Assembly: GCF_049896245.1 (NCBI RefSeq)
Contig: NZ_JAFCTX010000006.1
Location: forward strand, 1-64,000
Length of the DNA stretch: 64,000 nt
Source of the DNA: Cypionkella sp049896245
Lineage (GTDB): Bacteria > Pseudomonadota > Alphaproteobacteria > Rhodobacterales > Rhodobacteraceae
Reading direction: 5' to 3'
The notes below the pieces were generated by a model, which saw only the letters and a program-made list of their open reading frames with translations, searched no databases and was not told the origin of the DNA. The position numbers were made by a program, and so were the translations under genes. Each line of letters opens with the position of its first letter. Position 1 is the stretch's first letter. This document shows, in pieces, positions 8,243 through 16,198 of this stretch.

Positions 8243-8293
8243 TCATCCTCTCTGCTCAAATATCCTACGGGGGTTTGGGGGTGTAAAACCCCC
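8243..8293 (-). repeat. Dispersed hairpin-headed intergenic repeat, copy 2 (inverted)
   Basis: On the minus strand it reads as the GGGGG/CCCCC hairpin, AACCCCCGTAGGATATTTGAG and then GCAGAGAGGATGA, almost the same as copy 1 at 2428. It lies between argD and argF. Confidence 0.8.
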
Positions 8294-8319
8294 GATCTTC
8301 GGCCAACAAGAGACGCTTC

Positions 8320-9246
8320 ATGAAACATTTCCTCGATATCCACAAAACTGATGCCAGCGATTTGCGGGCGATGATCGACTCGGCGCTGGCGATGAAAACC
8401 GCGCGCAACAACCGCCCCAAGGGCACGCCGGATGATGACCAACCCTTGGCGGGGCGGATGGTGGCGCTGATTTTTGAAAAACCTTCGACGCGGACCCGGG
8501 TGTCGTTTGATGTCGGGGTGCGGCAGCTGGGCGGGCAGACCATGGTGCTGTCGGGCAAAGAGATGCAGTTGGGGCATGGCGAGACGATTGCCGATACCGC
8601 GCGGGTTCTATCCCGCTACGTTGATCTGATCATGATCCGCACCTTTGAGGAGGCGACGCTGCTAGAGATGGCCGAGCACGCCACGGTGCCGGTGATCAAT
8701 GGCCTTACCAACCGCACGCATCCCTGCCAGATCATGGCGGATGTGATGACCTATGAAGAACATCGCGGCCCGATTGCGGGCAAGAAGGTGGTCTGGGCCG
8801 GCGATGGCAACAACGTCTGCGGCAGCTTCCTGCATGCGGCGGGGCAGTTTGGCTTTGATTTCACCTTTACCGGGCCAGAGACTTTGGAGCCGGAGGGTAA
8901 GTTCATCGGTTTTGCCCGCGAGAAGGGCAGTCGGGTGACGATCGAGCGCGATCCAGCCCGCGCGGTTACCGGGGCAGATCTGGTGGTGACGGACACTTGG
9001 GTGTCGATGCATGATCCAGAATCGGCAAAGGAGCGGCGGCACAATCAGTTGCGGCCCTATCAGGTCAATGAGGCTTTGATGGCGCGCGCCAAGCCGGATG
9101 CGTTGTTCATGCATTGTTTGCCTGCACACCGCAATGATGAGGCGACTTCTGCGGTGATGGACGGGCCACATTCGGTGATTTTCGATGAGGCCGAGAACCG
9201 GCTTCATGCCCAAAAGGCGGTGATGCGCTGGTGCTTGGGGGTTTAA
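8320..9246 (+). CDS. argF: Ornithine carbamoyltransferase
   Basis: A 308-residue enzyme of normal length. Carbamoyl-phosphate is bound by STRTR (residues 56-60) and HPCQ (134-137), and ornithine by the SMHDPES region; HCLPAHR near the C-terminus carries the catalytic cysteine. It converts ornithine plus carbamoyl phosphate to citrulline in arginine synthesis. It is preceded by argD on the same strand; a dispersed repeat separates the two, so they may be co-transcribed with processing between. Confidence 0.96.
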   Translation: MKHFLDIHKTDASDLRAMIDSALAMKTARNNRPKGTPDDDQPLAGRMVALIFEKPSTRTRVSFDVGVRQLGGQTMVLSGKEMQLGHGETIADTARVLSRYVDLIMIRTFEEATLLEMAEHATVPVINGLTNRTHPCQIMADVMTYEEHRGPIAGKKVVWAGDGNNVCGSFLHAAGQFGFDFTFTGPETLEPEGKFIGFAREKGSRVTIERDPARAVTGADLVVTDTWVSMHDPESAKERRHNQLRPYQVNEALMARAKPDALFMHCLPAHRNDEATSAVMDGPHSVIFDEAENRLHAQKAVMRWCLGV

Positions 9247-9260
9247 CGCTGGCCGCTTAT

Positions 9261-9320
9261 CGCTCCGTTCCGTCGCTCTGCGCTGTTGGGGCGAGAAGCG
9301 ACGGAACGGAGCGCAGAGCG
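9261..9320. repeat. Two overlapping inverted repeats after argF
   Basis: CGCTCCGTTCCGTCGCT (9261-9277) pairs perfectly with 9297-9313, and CGCTCTGCGC (9274-9283) pairs perfectly with 9311-9320. The two pairings share bases, so the halves are circular permutations of one 20-bp unit placed in inverted orientation. It may act as a terminator or attenuator-like structure; there is no T-run. Confidence 0.75.
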
Positions 9321-9393
9321 GCGTGCAGGGCCTTGCAAATCGCGGGGATTGGTTGCTTTCATGCGGCAGTCATTCGCCTGAAAGGCCTGCCCC

Positions 9394-9882
9394 ATGCAAA
9401 ATCCAGTTCCGTCCTTTATCCATTCGCTGACCGCGCTGTCGAAGATCCTCGACAAAGCCGAGGCTTTTGCTGAAGCCAAAAAGCTGAAGCCCGAGGTGAT
9501 CCCTCAGCTGCGGCTGATCGCGGATATGTTGCCGCTGTGGCGGCAGGTGACGATTGCTTGCGATCATGCCAAGGGCGCGCCTGCCCGTTTGGCGGGGCTG
9601 GAAGTGCCGAGTTTTGCCGATACCGAAACCACGCTGGCTGAGTTGAAAGAGCGCATCGCCAAGACGATTGCTTTCCTTGCCACCATCCCGGCGGATGCGT
9701 TTGAGGGCGCCGAGGCGCGCACCATTGCGGTGAAGGCGGGCCCGCGCGAATTGTCCTTCCCGGCGGCGCAGTATTACCACGGTTATGCGGTGCCGAATTT
9801 CTATTTTCACATGACGACGGCCTATAATATCCTGCGCGCCAATGGTGTTGAGGTGGGTAAGACCGACTTTTTGGGGGCGTGA
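9394..9882 (+). CDS. DUF1993 family protein
   Basis: A 162-residue protein matching the DUF1993 family over its full length, mostly helical, with the conserved C-terminal block LSFPAAQYYHGYAVPNFYFH and then TTAYNILR. The family resembles the DinB-like four-helix fold, but no activity is established. Its stop codon overlaps the ATG of the next gene (TGATG at 9880-9884), so it forms a translationally coupled pair with the isochorismatase-like hydrolase. Confidence 0.88.
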   Translation: MQNPVPSFIHSLTALSKILDKAEAFAEAKKLKPEVIPQLRLIADMLPLWRQVTIACDHAKGAPARLAGLEVPSFADTETTLAELKERIAKTIAFLATIPADAFEGAEARTIAVKAGPRELSFPAAQYYHGYAVPNFYFHMTTAYNILRANGVEVGKTDFLGA

Positions 9883-10442
9883 TGATGTCAACGGCTTTGC
9901 TGGTGATCGACGTGCAGATGGACTTTGTTGCGCGCCGCGATCGCGGCATGGTCTGGGGCAATCCTGACGCGGATGCCAGCATTGCGACCCTGTTGGCCGC
10001 GTTTCGCGACAAGGGCTTGCCGGTGCTGCATGTGCATCACAGCGACCCAAACCCTGAAGACAGCTTCCATGCGGATCAGCCGGGATCGGCGGTGCAGCCA
10101 CTGGCTGCTCCGCTGCCCGGTGAGGCTTTATTTATCAAGCAGGGCTCGTCTGGATTTATTGGCACTGGGCTGGCTGACCATCTGACCACTGAGGGCATCA
10201 CCGGGTTGGTGATTGTCGGTGGGGCTGCGAATTACTGTGTGGAATCAACCGCGCGGATGGCGGGGAATTTGGGCTATGCCACCACGGTGGTGGGCGATGC
10301 CTTGATCAATTTCCGCCAACGCTTGCGCGATGGCCGCGAAATGGCGGCAAGCGATGTGCTGGCGCTGACTTTGGCCAATCTCGATGGCGAGTTCGCGCAT
10401 ATCTCAAGCGTGAATGAGATTTTGACGCAGGTGGCGACCTGA
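9882..10442 (+). CDS. Isochorismatase family cysteine hydrolase
   Basis: A 186-residue protein from the ATG at 9882 (a GTG at 9879 and an ATG at 9885 are alternatives). The catalytic triad of the family is visible: Asp in VIDVQMDF, Lys in LFIKQGSSGF, and Cys in ANYCVESTAR. Family members hydrolyse isochorismate, nicotinamide, N-carbamoyl compounds or similar amides. Coupling to DUF1993 is the only contextual clue and does not define the substrate. Confidence 0.88.
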   Translation: MMSTALLVIDVQMDFVARRDRGMVWGNPDADASIATLLAAFRDKGLPVLHVHHSDPNPEDSFHADQPGSAVQPLAAPLPGEALFIKQGSSGFIGTGLADHLTTEGITGLVIVGGAANYCVESTARMAGNLGYATTVVGDALINFRQRLRDGREMAASDVLALTLANLDGEFAHISSVNEILTQVAT

Positions 10443-10473
10443 TCAGCTGTGCCAAAAGCGGCACAGCCCCCAC

Positions 10474-10543
10474 TTTTCCACAACATATTGTGGAAAACGT
10501 TCTGAAATATGCCTTTTTCCACAAGTCATTCCCAGCGGGGAAT
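10474..10543 (+). repeat. Dual-palindrome intergenic element, copy 1
   Basis: Palindrome B has 10-bp arms TTTTCCACAA and TTGTGGAAAA around CATA (10474-10497). About 20 bp later comes TTTTTCCACAAGTC and palindrome A, ATTCCC-AGCG-GGGAAT (10528-10543). The element lies between two convergent genes. The same pair occurs at 20545 and 49278. Confidence 0.8.
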
Positions 10544-10587
10544 ACTTTCAGAGGTTAAAGGTTTGCTCTGCGATCATGCAAACGATG

Positions 10588-11745
10588 TCAGAGCGGCCTG
10601 ACGCCATCGGCGGCTTTGACCCTTGACGCGAGGGCGGTGACCACCAGCAGCACCACGGCGAGGGCGGCGTAGGTGGCGCGAAAGCCGATGTGATCGGCAA
10701 TGAAACCGATGCTGGACGGGGCCACCAGTATTCCCGCGTAGCCAACCATGGTGACGGTGGAAATCGCAGCCCCTGCGGCCATGCCGGGGTGGTTGCCTGC
10801 GGCGGAAAACAGGATCGGCACCATATTGGCGACACCCAGACCTGCGAAAGTGAAGCTGGCAATGGCGATCAGATCATTCGGGGCAACGGCCCCCCCGAGC
10901 AGACCGGCAGCCGAGATCAGCCCGGAGATTTGCAGGGTTTTCACTGCGCCGAACCGGTTGCGCAGACGGTCGCCTGCAAAGCGCATCACCGCCATAGCGC
11001 CCGCGAATCCGGCAAAGCCGAGGCCGGAGCGGAACAGATCAGCGCCAAGTTCGCGGCTTAGGTAGATTGCGGCCCAGTCGAGCACCGCGCCTTCGGGCAC
11101 CATGCAGAACAGCGCCATGAAGCCCAGAATCCAGAGCGAGGCGTCACGCGGGAACAAAGCGTGGGGTATGGGCTTTTCTGCGCTGGGATGCGGGGCATCG
11201 GCGATCAGCTTTGGGCTAGCCAGCAGCACGGTGATCAGCGCGATACATGCCACGATCAGGGCTTGGGTTTCGGCCCCCGATTGCGCGATCACAAAGCTGC
11301 CTGCAAATCCGCCGATGAAGCCACCAAGGCTCCAAAATCCGTGGCTGGAGGACATGATGGCGCGGCCCATGCGGCGCTCGACCTCAACCGCATTGGCGTT
11401 CATCGCCACATCCATGCTGCCGATCACAGCACCCATCAGCGTCATCGCTGGTGTCAGCAGCCAAAGGTTGGGGGCCAGCACCACCAGCGGCAGGGCGGGC
11501 ACGGTGGCAAGGCCGAAGGCGCGGACGATGTTGCGTGAGCCATAGGTCTGGATCAGGCGACCGGCGAACAGCATGGCCCCGACAGCGCCAAGGCCAAGGG
11601 CGAGGATCAGCAGGCCCAGTGTGGTGTTGCTGATGCTATGGCGGTTTAGCAGCAGCGGGATTTGCGGCGCCCATGCGCCCATCACGAAGCCATTGGTGGC
11701 AAACATTGCCGCCACCGGCCAGCGTCCGAATTGTGTGTGCTGCAT
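10588..11745 (-). CDS. MFS transporter, YbjJ-like
   Basis: A 385-residue polytopic membrane protein with about 12 hydrophobic segments and the MFS inter-helix loop between TM2 and TM3 (AGRLIQTYGSRN). The sequence looks like the YbjJ/fucose-permease-like branch of the major facilitator superfamily. The substrate is not predictable. It is transcribed alone; the next minus-strand gene upstream starts at 12868, about 170 bp beyond the convergent boundary of the aldose epimerase, whose sugar-related role may or may not be connected. Confidence 0.88.
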   Translation of the reverse strand: MQHTQFGRWPVAAMFATNGFVMGAWAPQIPLLLNRHSISNTTLGLLILALGLGAVGAMLFAGRLIQTYGSRNIVRAFGLATVPALPLVVLAPNLWLLTPAMTLMGAVIGSMDVAMNANAVEVERRMGRAIMSSSHGFWSLGGFIGGFAGSFVIAQSGAETQALIVACIALITVLLASPKLIADAPHPSAEKPIPHALFPRDASLWILGFMALFCMVPEGAVLDWAAIYLSRELGADLFRSGLGFAGFAGAMAVMRFAGDRLRNRFGAVKTLQISGLISAAGLLGGAVAPNDLIAIASFTFAGLGVANMVPILFSAAGNHPGMAAGAAISTVTMVGYAGILVAPSSIGFIADHIGFRATYAALAVVLLVVTALASRVKAADGVRPL

Positions 11746-11917
11746 TTGTTGCTCCCGTTAGCGCCAACAGGCTTAGGGTTTGGCGCGGGAGAGGGAAAGG
11801 GGGGGAGGCGCACCTTTTGTTTCAACTGTGTCAGGGCGGCGTTCGAGTTTTCTGCGGTGTGGTCTGTTGGTTTGATGTCAGGGATAGGGTTTTGGGCTTG
11901 ATTTTATCGGGTTGGCT

Positions 11918-12868
11918 TCATGCAGGCGGCGTGAAGCGCCATTCGGTGATCTGGGTCAGGGTTTCGCCTTTTGCCAAGGTGATCGGCGGGAAACCGGGTT
12001 TGTTTGGGGCGTCGGGCCAGCCCTGCGCCTCTATCGCGAGGCCTTTGTAATGGTCGTGGCGGCAGTCGTAAATCTGGATGCCGGGTTCGGTGGTGGCGAC
12101 GGTCATTTTGAGGTTTGATTGGCCGGTCAGGGTGAGGACGTCGCGCAGGGGCTGTTGGGATTGGCTGAGACAAAAGCAATTATCAAGGTCTGGGGATTGC
12201 GGGGCGATGGGCTTTGGTTTGCGGAAATCGAACATATCGCTGACGGGGCGGATTTCTCCGGTCGGAATGAATTCAGCGGTGGCGGGAAGGTAGTGATCGG
12301 CTGCGATCTGTAGGCTGTGGCCGGAGAAATCTGCGCTGCCGTCGAGATTCCAATAGCTGTGGTTGGTGGCGTTCAGCAGGGTGTCGGCGTCGGTGGTGGT
12401 GGTTATGGTCAGGCGCAAACTGGCGGGGGCTGCGAGCTGAAACAGCGCGGTGATGCTGCGGGTGCCGGGGAAGCCGCCTTCGCCATCGGGGAGGGTGAGG
12501 GCGAGCAGACATTCGGTTTCGGAGGCATGGGCGATGCGCCAGACCTTCAGATGCGTGCCTGCATCACCGGAGTGCAGGGTATGCTGGCCGTTGAAATTGA
12601 CTTGGAAGCCTAGTGTTTTGTCGCCGAGCGGGGCTTGGGCGTTGCTGAGGCGGTTGACCACCGGGGCGATGATCGAGCCGTGATAACGCAGCGGGCCTTC
12701 GTAATCGGCGAGGGTTTCGGAACCTAGGGTAAGGTCATGGGGGATTTGGGCGAGGCGCACGGATTGCAGGACGGCACCCCAAGTCAGGACCGCGACGGTG
12801 AGATCGCCTGCGCTGAGGGTGATTTTCTCAACCGCTTCGCCTTTGTTGGTGGTGCCGAAATGTGCCAT
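11918..12868 (-). CDS. Aldose 1-epimerase family protein (galactose mutarotase-like)
   Basis: A 316-residue protein with the family's active-site features: histidine in NATNHSYWNL, an upstream histidine in GQHTLHSGD, and the catalytic glutamate in AIEAQGWPDAPN near the C-terminus. These enzymes interconvert alpha and beta anomers of aldoses in the cytoplasm. Length is slightly below the typical 340 residues but all motifs are present. It is convergent with nothing and sits upstream of the MFS gene on the same strand with about 170 bp between. Confidence 0.9.
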   Translation of the reverse strand: MAHFGTTNKGEAVEKITLSAGDLTVAVLTWGAVLQSVRLAQIPHDLTLGSETLADYEGPLRYHGSIIAPVVNRLSNAQAPLGDKTLGFQVNFNGQHTLHSGDAGTHLKVWRIAHASETECLLALTLPDGEGGFPGTRSITALFQLAAPASLRLTITTTTDADTLLNATNHSYWNLDGSADFSGHSLQIAADHYLPATAEFIPTGEIRPVSDMFDFRKPKPIAPQSPDLDNCFCLSQSQQPLRDVLTLTGQSNLKMTVATTEPGIQIYDCRHDHYKGLAIEAQGWPDAPNKPGFPPITLAKGETLTQITEWRFTPPA

Positions 12869-12947
12869 GCTCCCTCCGCTTCCTGCGGCGATGAAGCTTT
12901 ATCATCGCCGCGAGGTCAAGCGGGTTTGGCGGTGGCGTTTGCGCGCG

Positions 12948-13871
12948 TCAGCCGTTCAGGCAATCGGTCAGGGTTTTGGCAATGCTGCGCATCAGGCTGT
13001 CATAGGCATCGGGGCCGAAGGGCAGCGATGAGCCGACAGGATCGAGGGCTGCGCCGAGTTTGGTGGCGGTGCCTTGCATCAGTTGCGTCAGCATCGCGGG
13101 GTCGTGTTGCACTTCGGGGAAGGCGCAAGCGTAGGCACCGGATTTCAGTTCGGCTTGCAACTCGGTCAGCTTGGCAGCGCCGGGGGTCGTGGCATCGCCC
13201 AAGGCGAGTGATCCGTGATGGGCGAGGCCATAGTGGGCCGCGAAATAGCCGTAGGCGGCGTGGAAGGTGACAAAAGGTTTGTCTTTGATTGCAGACAGTT
13301 GCGCGGTGATTTCGGCATCCATCGTGGTGATGCGGGCTTTGGTTGCAGCGGCGTTGGCGGCGTAGGTGGTGGCGTGTTCGGGGTCTAGGGTGCTGAGGTC
13401 GGCGGCGATCAGATCCGTCCAGATCGCGGCATTGGCTGGGTTCATCCAGGCATGGGGGTCGGTGCCGTCGTGGGCGTGGCTGTGTGCGGCTTCGGTGGCG
13501 GCGGCTTCGTCATGGGCTTCTTCTTCCTCGCCTTGGCCCGCGGGATAGGCTTGGATTTGGGTGGCTTTGTCGTCCAGCAGGGTCAGCGAGACGGCCTTGC
13601 TGTCAGTCATCGCGCGATCAAGCCATGGCGTCAGTTCCGGGCCGATCCAGATCACGGTGTCGGCGTCGGCGATGCTTTGCATCTGGCTGGGGCGAAGTTG
13701 GAAATCATGCTCATCCGCGCCTTTTTCCAGCAGCAGGATAGGCGTGCCAAGGTCGCCCATCACTTGCGCCACAAGGGCGTGAACGGGGGGGATGTCGGTG
13801 ACGACTTGCGGCACTTCGGCGAGGGCAAGCGTTGGCAGACTGGCAAGCGCGAGTGATATGATATAACGCAT
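12948..13871 (-). CDS. znuA: Zinc ABC transporter substrate-binding protein
   Basis: A 307-residue protein from the ATG at 13871. It opens with a Sec signal peptide (MRYIISLALASLPTLALA), followed by the cluster-9 metal-binding lipoprotein/periplasmic fold. Between residues about 115 and 140 lies the acidic, histidine-rich loop (EEEEAHDEAAATEAAHSHAH) characteristic of ZnuA, and DPHAWMNP supplies a zinc ligand. It captures Zn2+ in the periplasm for ZnuBC. A longer open frame continues to 14369 but runs through the Zur box and the opposite-strand zur gene. It is divergent from zur-znuC-znuB across a 69-bp region. Confidence 0.95.
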   Translation of the reverse strand: MRYIISLALASLPTLALAEVPQVVTDIPPVHALVAQVMGDLGTPILLLEKGADEHDFQLRPSQMQSIADADTVIWIGPELTPWLDRAMTDSKAVSLTLLDDKATQIQAYPAGQGEEEEAHDEAAATEAAHSHAHDGTDPHAWMNPANAAIWTDLIAADLSTLDPEHATTYAANAAATKARITTMDAEITAQLSAIKDKPFVTFHAAYGYFAAHYGLAHHGSLALGDATTPGAAKLTELQAELKSGAYACAFPEVQHDPAMLTQLMQGTATKLGAALDPVGSSLPFGPDAYDSLMRSIAKTLTDCLNG

Positions 13872-13906
13872 CGGTAAGGCCTTTTGTTTGGCGACGAGAG
13901 GCGGTA

Positions 13907-13929
13907 TGATCGTTATATTATAACATGTC
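13907..13929. promoter_or_regulatory. Zur operator
   Basis: The core GTTATA-T-TATAAC (13912-13924) is a perfect inverted repeat, and the flanks GATC and ATGTC extend the symmetry. It matches the known Zur consensus of proteobacteria (TGTTATA-N-TATAACA type). It lies between the divergent znuA and zur-znuCB start codons and can repress both directions when zinc is sufficient. Confidence 0.9.
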
Positions 13930-13940
13930 AAGGGGGCCGT

Positions 13941-14456
13941 ATGGCGCATCTTCATTCTGACGCTTGCCCCGGCTGCGAGGTGCCGGATCTGGCCTTTGCG
14001 GCGCATGACCACGCGCATTGCGCTTCGGATGCGCTGGCGCGGGCTGAGGCTTTGGTGGCCGAGAAGGGCCTGCGCTTGACCCCGGTGCGCCGTAGGGTTT
14101 TGGAGATTTTGCTGGAGGAGCATCGGGCTTTGGGGGCCTATGATGTGCTGACGCGGTTGGCCGCCGAGGGCTTTGGCAATCAACCGCCGGTGGCCTACCG
14201 CGCGTTGGATTTTCTTGAGGAACAAGGGCTTGCGCATCGTATCCGCCGCTTGAACGCCTTTACCGCCTGTATGCATCCGGGTGAAGCGCATGCGCCTGCT
14301 TTCCTGATTTGCCGGGGCTGTAATGTGGTGGCGGAGGCCCCAGCCGCGCCGGTTATGGCGGCGTTGCAAGTGGCGGCTGGGCAGAGCGGGTTTGTGATTG
14401 AACGCTCTACCATCGAGGCGCTTGGCCTGTGCCCAAGCTGTCAGGTGGCGGCATGA
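13941..14456 (+). CDS. zur: Zinc uptake regulator, Fur family
   Basis: A 171-residue Fur-family protein from the ATG at 13941, preceded by AGGGGG. It has a histidine/cysteine-rich N-terminus (MAHLHSDACPGCE), a winged-helix DNA-binding domain (LTPVRRRVLEILLEEHRALG, then AYRALDFLEEQGLAHRI), and the structural zinc site formed by CRGC and CPSC pairs. It is a zinc-sensing repressor of znu genes. It overlaps znuC by four bases (ATGA), forming zur-znuC-znuB, and the operator upstream indicates autoregulation. Confidence 0.94.
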   Translation: MAHLHSDACPGCEVPDLAFAAHDHAHCASDALARAEALVAEKGLRLTPVRRRVLEILLEEHRALGAYDVLTRLAAEGFGNQPPVAYRALDFLEEQGLAHRIRRLNAFTACMHPGEAHAPAFLICRGCNVVAEAPAAPVMAALQVAAGQSGFVIERSTIEALGLCPSCQVAA

Positions 14457-15226
14457 GCCTGCTTGCAGCGCAAGGTATTACGGTGCGATTTGGTGGCGAG
14501 GCCGTGCTGTCGGATGTGTCTTTGGCGATTGAGGCTGGCGAGATCGTGACGATTCTGGGGCCGAATGGCTCGGGTAAGTCCACGCTTTTGCGGGCGTTGT
14601 TGGGGATTTTGCCGTTGGCTTCGGGGGTTGTGACGCGGGTTGCGGGGCTGCGGCTGGGCTATGTGCCGCAGAAGCTGAGCATTGATCGTTCGATGCCGAT
14701 GACGGTGCGGCGGTTTTTATCGCTGCCGCTGCGGGTGGGGGATGTTGAGGCGACGGCGGCGCTGGCGCGGGTTGGATTGCCGGGGCTTGAGGCGCGGCAA
14801 ATGGTGGGGCTGTCGGGCGGGCAGTTTCAGCGGGTGCTGTTGGCGCGGGCTTTGTTGTCTGCGCCGCAACTGCTGATTTTGGACGAGCCGACTCAAGGGT
14901 TGGATCAGCCCGGTGAGGCGGGGTTTTATCGGTTGATCGAGGAGGTCCGGCGCGAGACCGGGGCGGCGATCTTGATGGTCAGCCACGATCTGCATGTGGT
15001 GATGGCGGCGTCGGATCGGGTGATCTGTCTGAACGGCCATATCTGTTGTCAGGGCTCGCCCGTGGTGGTGTCGAACGCGCCGGAGTATCGGGCTTTGTTT
15101 GGGCTGGGATCGCAGGGGGCGTTGGCGCTGTATCAGCATCAACACGATCACAGCCACGAGCCGGATTTGGTTGACGCACACGGCCGCGCGCCGTCTGACC
15201 CGCATCATGGGCATAATCATGCTTGA
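14453..15226 (+). CDS. znuC: Zinc ABC transporter ATP-binding protein
   Basis: A 257-residue ATPase starting at the ATG that overlaps the zur stop codon. Walker A is GPNGSGKST, the signature is LSGGQ, Walker B is LLILDEPTQGLD, and the switch histidine is in VSHDLH. The C-terminus is histidine-rich (HQHDHSHEPD, then HHGHNHA), a feature of ZnuC proteins. It powers zinc import through ZnuB. Confidence 0.95.
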   Translation: MSLLAAQGITVRFGGEAVLSDVSLAIEAGEIVTILGPNGSGKSTLLRALLGILPLASGVVTRVAGLRLGYVPQKLSIDRSMPMTVRRFLSLPLRVGDVEATAALARVGLPGLEARQMVGLSGGQFQRVLLARALLSAPQLLILDEPTQGLDQPGEAGFYRLIEEVRRETGAAILMVSHDLHVVMAASDRVICLNGHICCQGSPVVVSNAPEYRALFGLGSQGALALYQHQHDHSHEPDLVDAHGRAPSDPHHGHNHA

Positions 15227-16028
15227 TAACCTGCTGGGACTGAATGATTTTCTGATGCGGGCGGTTTTGGCGGGTTTAGGGCTTTCGCTGGCGACCGGGC
15301 CGCTCGGGTCATTTGTGGTGTGGCGGCGGATGGCGTATTTTGGTGACGCCACCAGCCATGCGGCGATCCTCGGCGTGGCTTTGGCGCTGGCCTTGCAGCT
15401 GCCGATTGGGCTGGGCACGCTGCTGGTGGCGTTGGCGATGGCGGCGACGGTGTCTACCTTGGCGGCGCGGGGTTGGGCGATGGATACGACGCTTGGCGTG
15501 CTGGCACATTCGGCATTGGCCTTCGGTCTGGTGGCAATTTCCTATGTGCCGGGGGTGCGGGCGGATTTATCAACCTATCTGTTTGGCGATATTCTGGCGG
15601 TGTCCAAGGCTGATCTGGGCTTTATCTGGGCCGGGTCTTTGCTGGTGGTTTGTCTACTGATCTGGCGCTGGCAGGCATTGTTGACGGCGACGCTGAATGA
15701 GGATCTCGCCCATGCCTCGGGGCTGAACCCCGACCGTGAGCGGTTGGTTTTGACGCTGGCTTTGGCGCTGGTGGTGGCGGTGGCGCTGAAGATCGTGGGG
15801 GCGCTGTTGATCGCGGCGATGCTGATTATTCCTGCGGCAGCGGCGCGGGGGCTGGCGCGCACGCCGGAGTCGATGGCGGCTTATGCGACCGGGTTTGGGG
15901 CGCTGGCCTGTCTGATCGGGCTGCGGTTGTCGCTTTGGCAGGACACGCCTGCGGGGCCGTCGATTGTGAGTGCCGCGGCGGTGATTTTCACGCTGGCGGC
16001 GGTGTTTGGCCGGATGCGTCGCTCGTAG
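15219..16028 (+). CDS. znuB: Zinc ABC transporter permease
   Basis: A 269-residue protein of the ABC-3 metal permease family with about eight hydrophobic segments and the conserved region KIVGALLIAAMLIIPAAAA. The ATG at 15219 overlaps the znuC end by eight bases; an ATG at 15207 is an alternative. It forms the membrane channel for zinc with ZnuA and ZnuC. A CGATTTTT hairpin follows 20 bp after the stop. Confidence 0.94.
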   Translation: MLDNLLGLNDFLMRAVLAGLGLSLATGPLGSFVVWRRMAYFGDATSHAAILGVALALALQLPIGLGTLLVALAMAATVSTLAARGWAMDTTLGVLAHSALAFGLVAISYVPGVRADLSTYLFGDILAVSKADLGFIWAGSLLVVCLLIWRWQALLTATLNEDLAHASGLNPDRERLVLTLALALVVAVALKIVGALLIAAMLIIPAAAARGLARTPESMAAYATGFGALACLIGLRLSLWQDTPAGPSIVSAAAVIFTLAAVFGRMRRS

Positions 16029-16048
16029 GCGACGAGAAATCCGGGCCA

Positions 16049-16067
16049 CGATTTTTCTCAAAAATCG
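16049..16067. repeat. CGATTTTT-CTC-AAAAATCG hairpin, copy 2
   Basis: The same 19-bp inverted repeat as at 5260 and 32124, here 20 bp after znuB, where it probably terminates the zur-znuCB transcript. Confidence 0.75.
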
Positions 16068-16198
16068 GTCTGGTGGCCCCACGGGAAAATGCCGCTTTTT
16101 GACACCTATGTCGTTTTTATCCGTCATGTGTCGGCTGGCCTTGCCCGTGCGGCGCGGCTTGCGGCACATATGGTGCAAATTCCATTCGGAGAGACTCG

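Noticed and set aside
10474..10543. Replication origin based on DnaA-like boxes TTTTCCACA
   Set aside because: Only three loosely matching boxes; no AT-rich unwinding region and no nearby origin-associated genes; copies at two other loci do not keep the boxes.
12948..14369. Extended znuA frame to 14369
   Set aside because: The upstream part runs antisense to zur and across the Zur operator; the signal peptide fixes the start at 13871.
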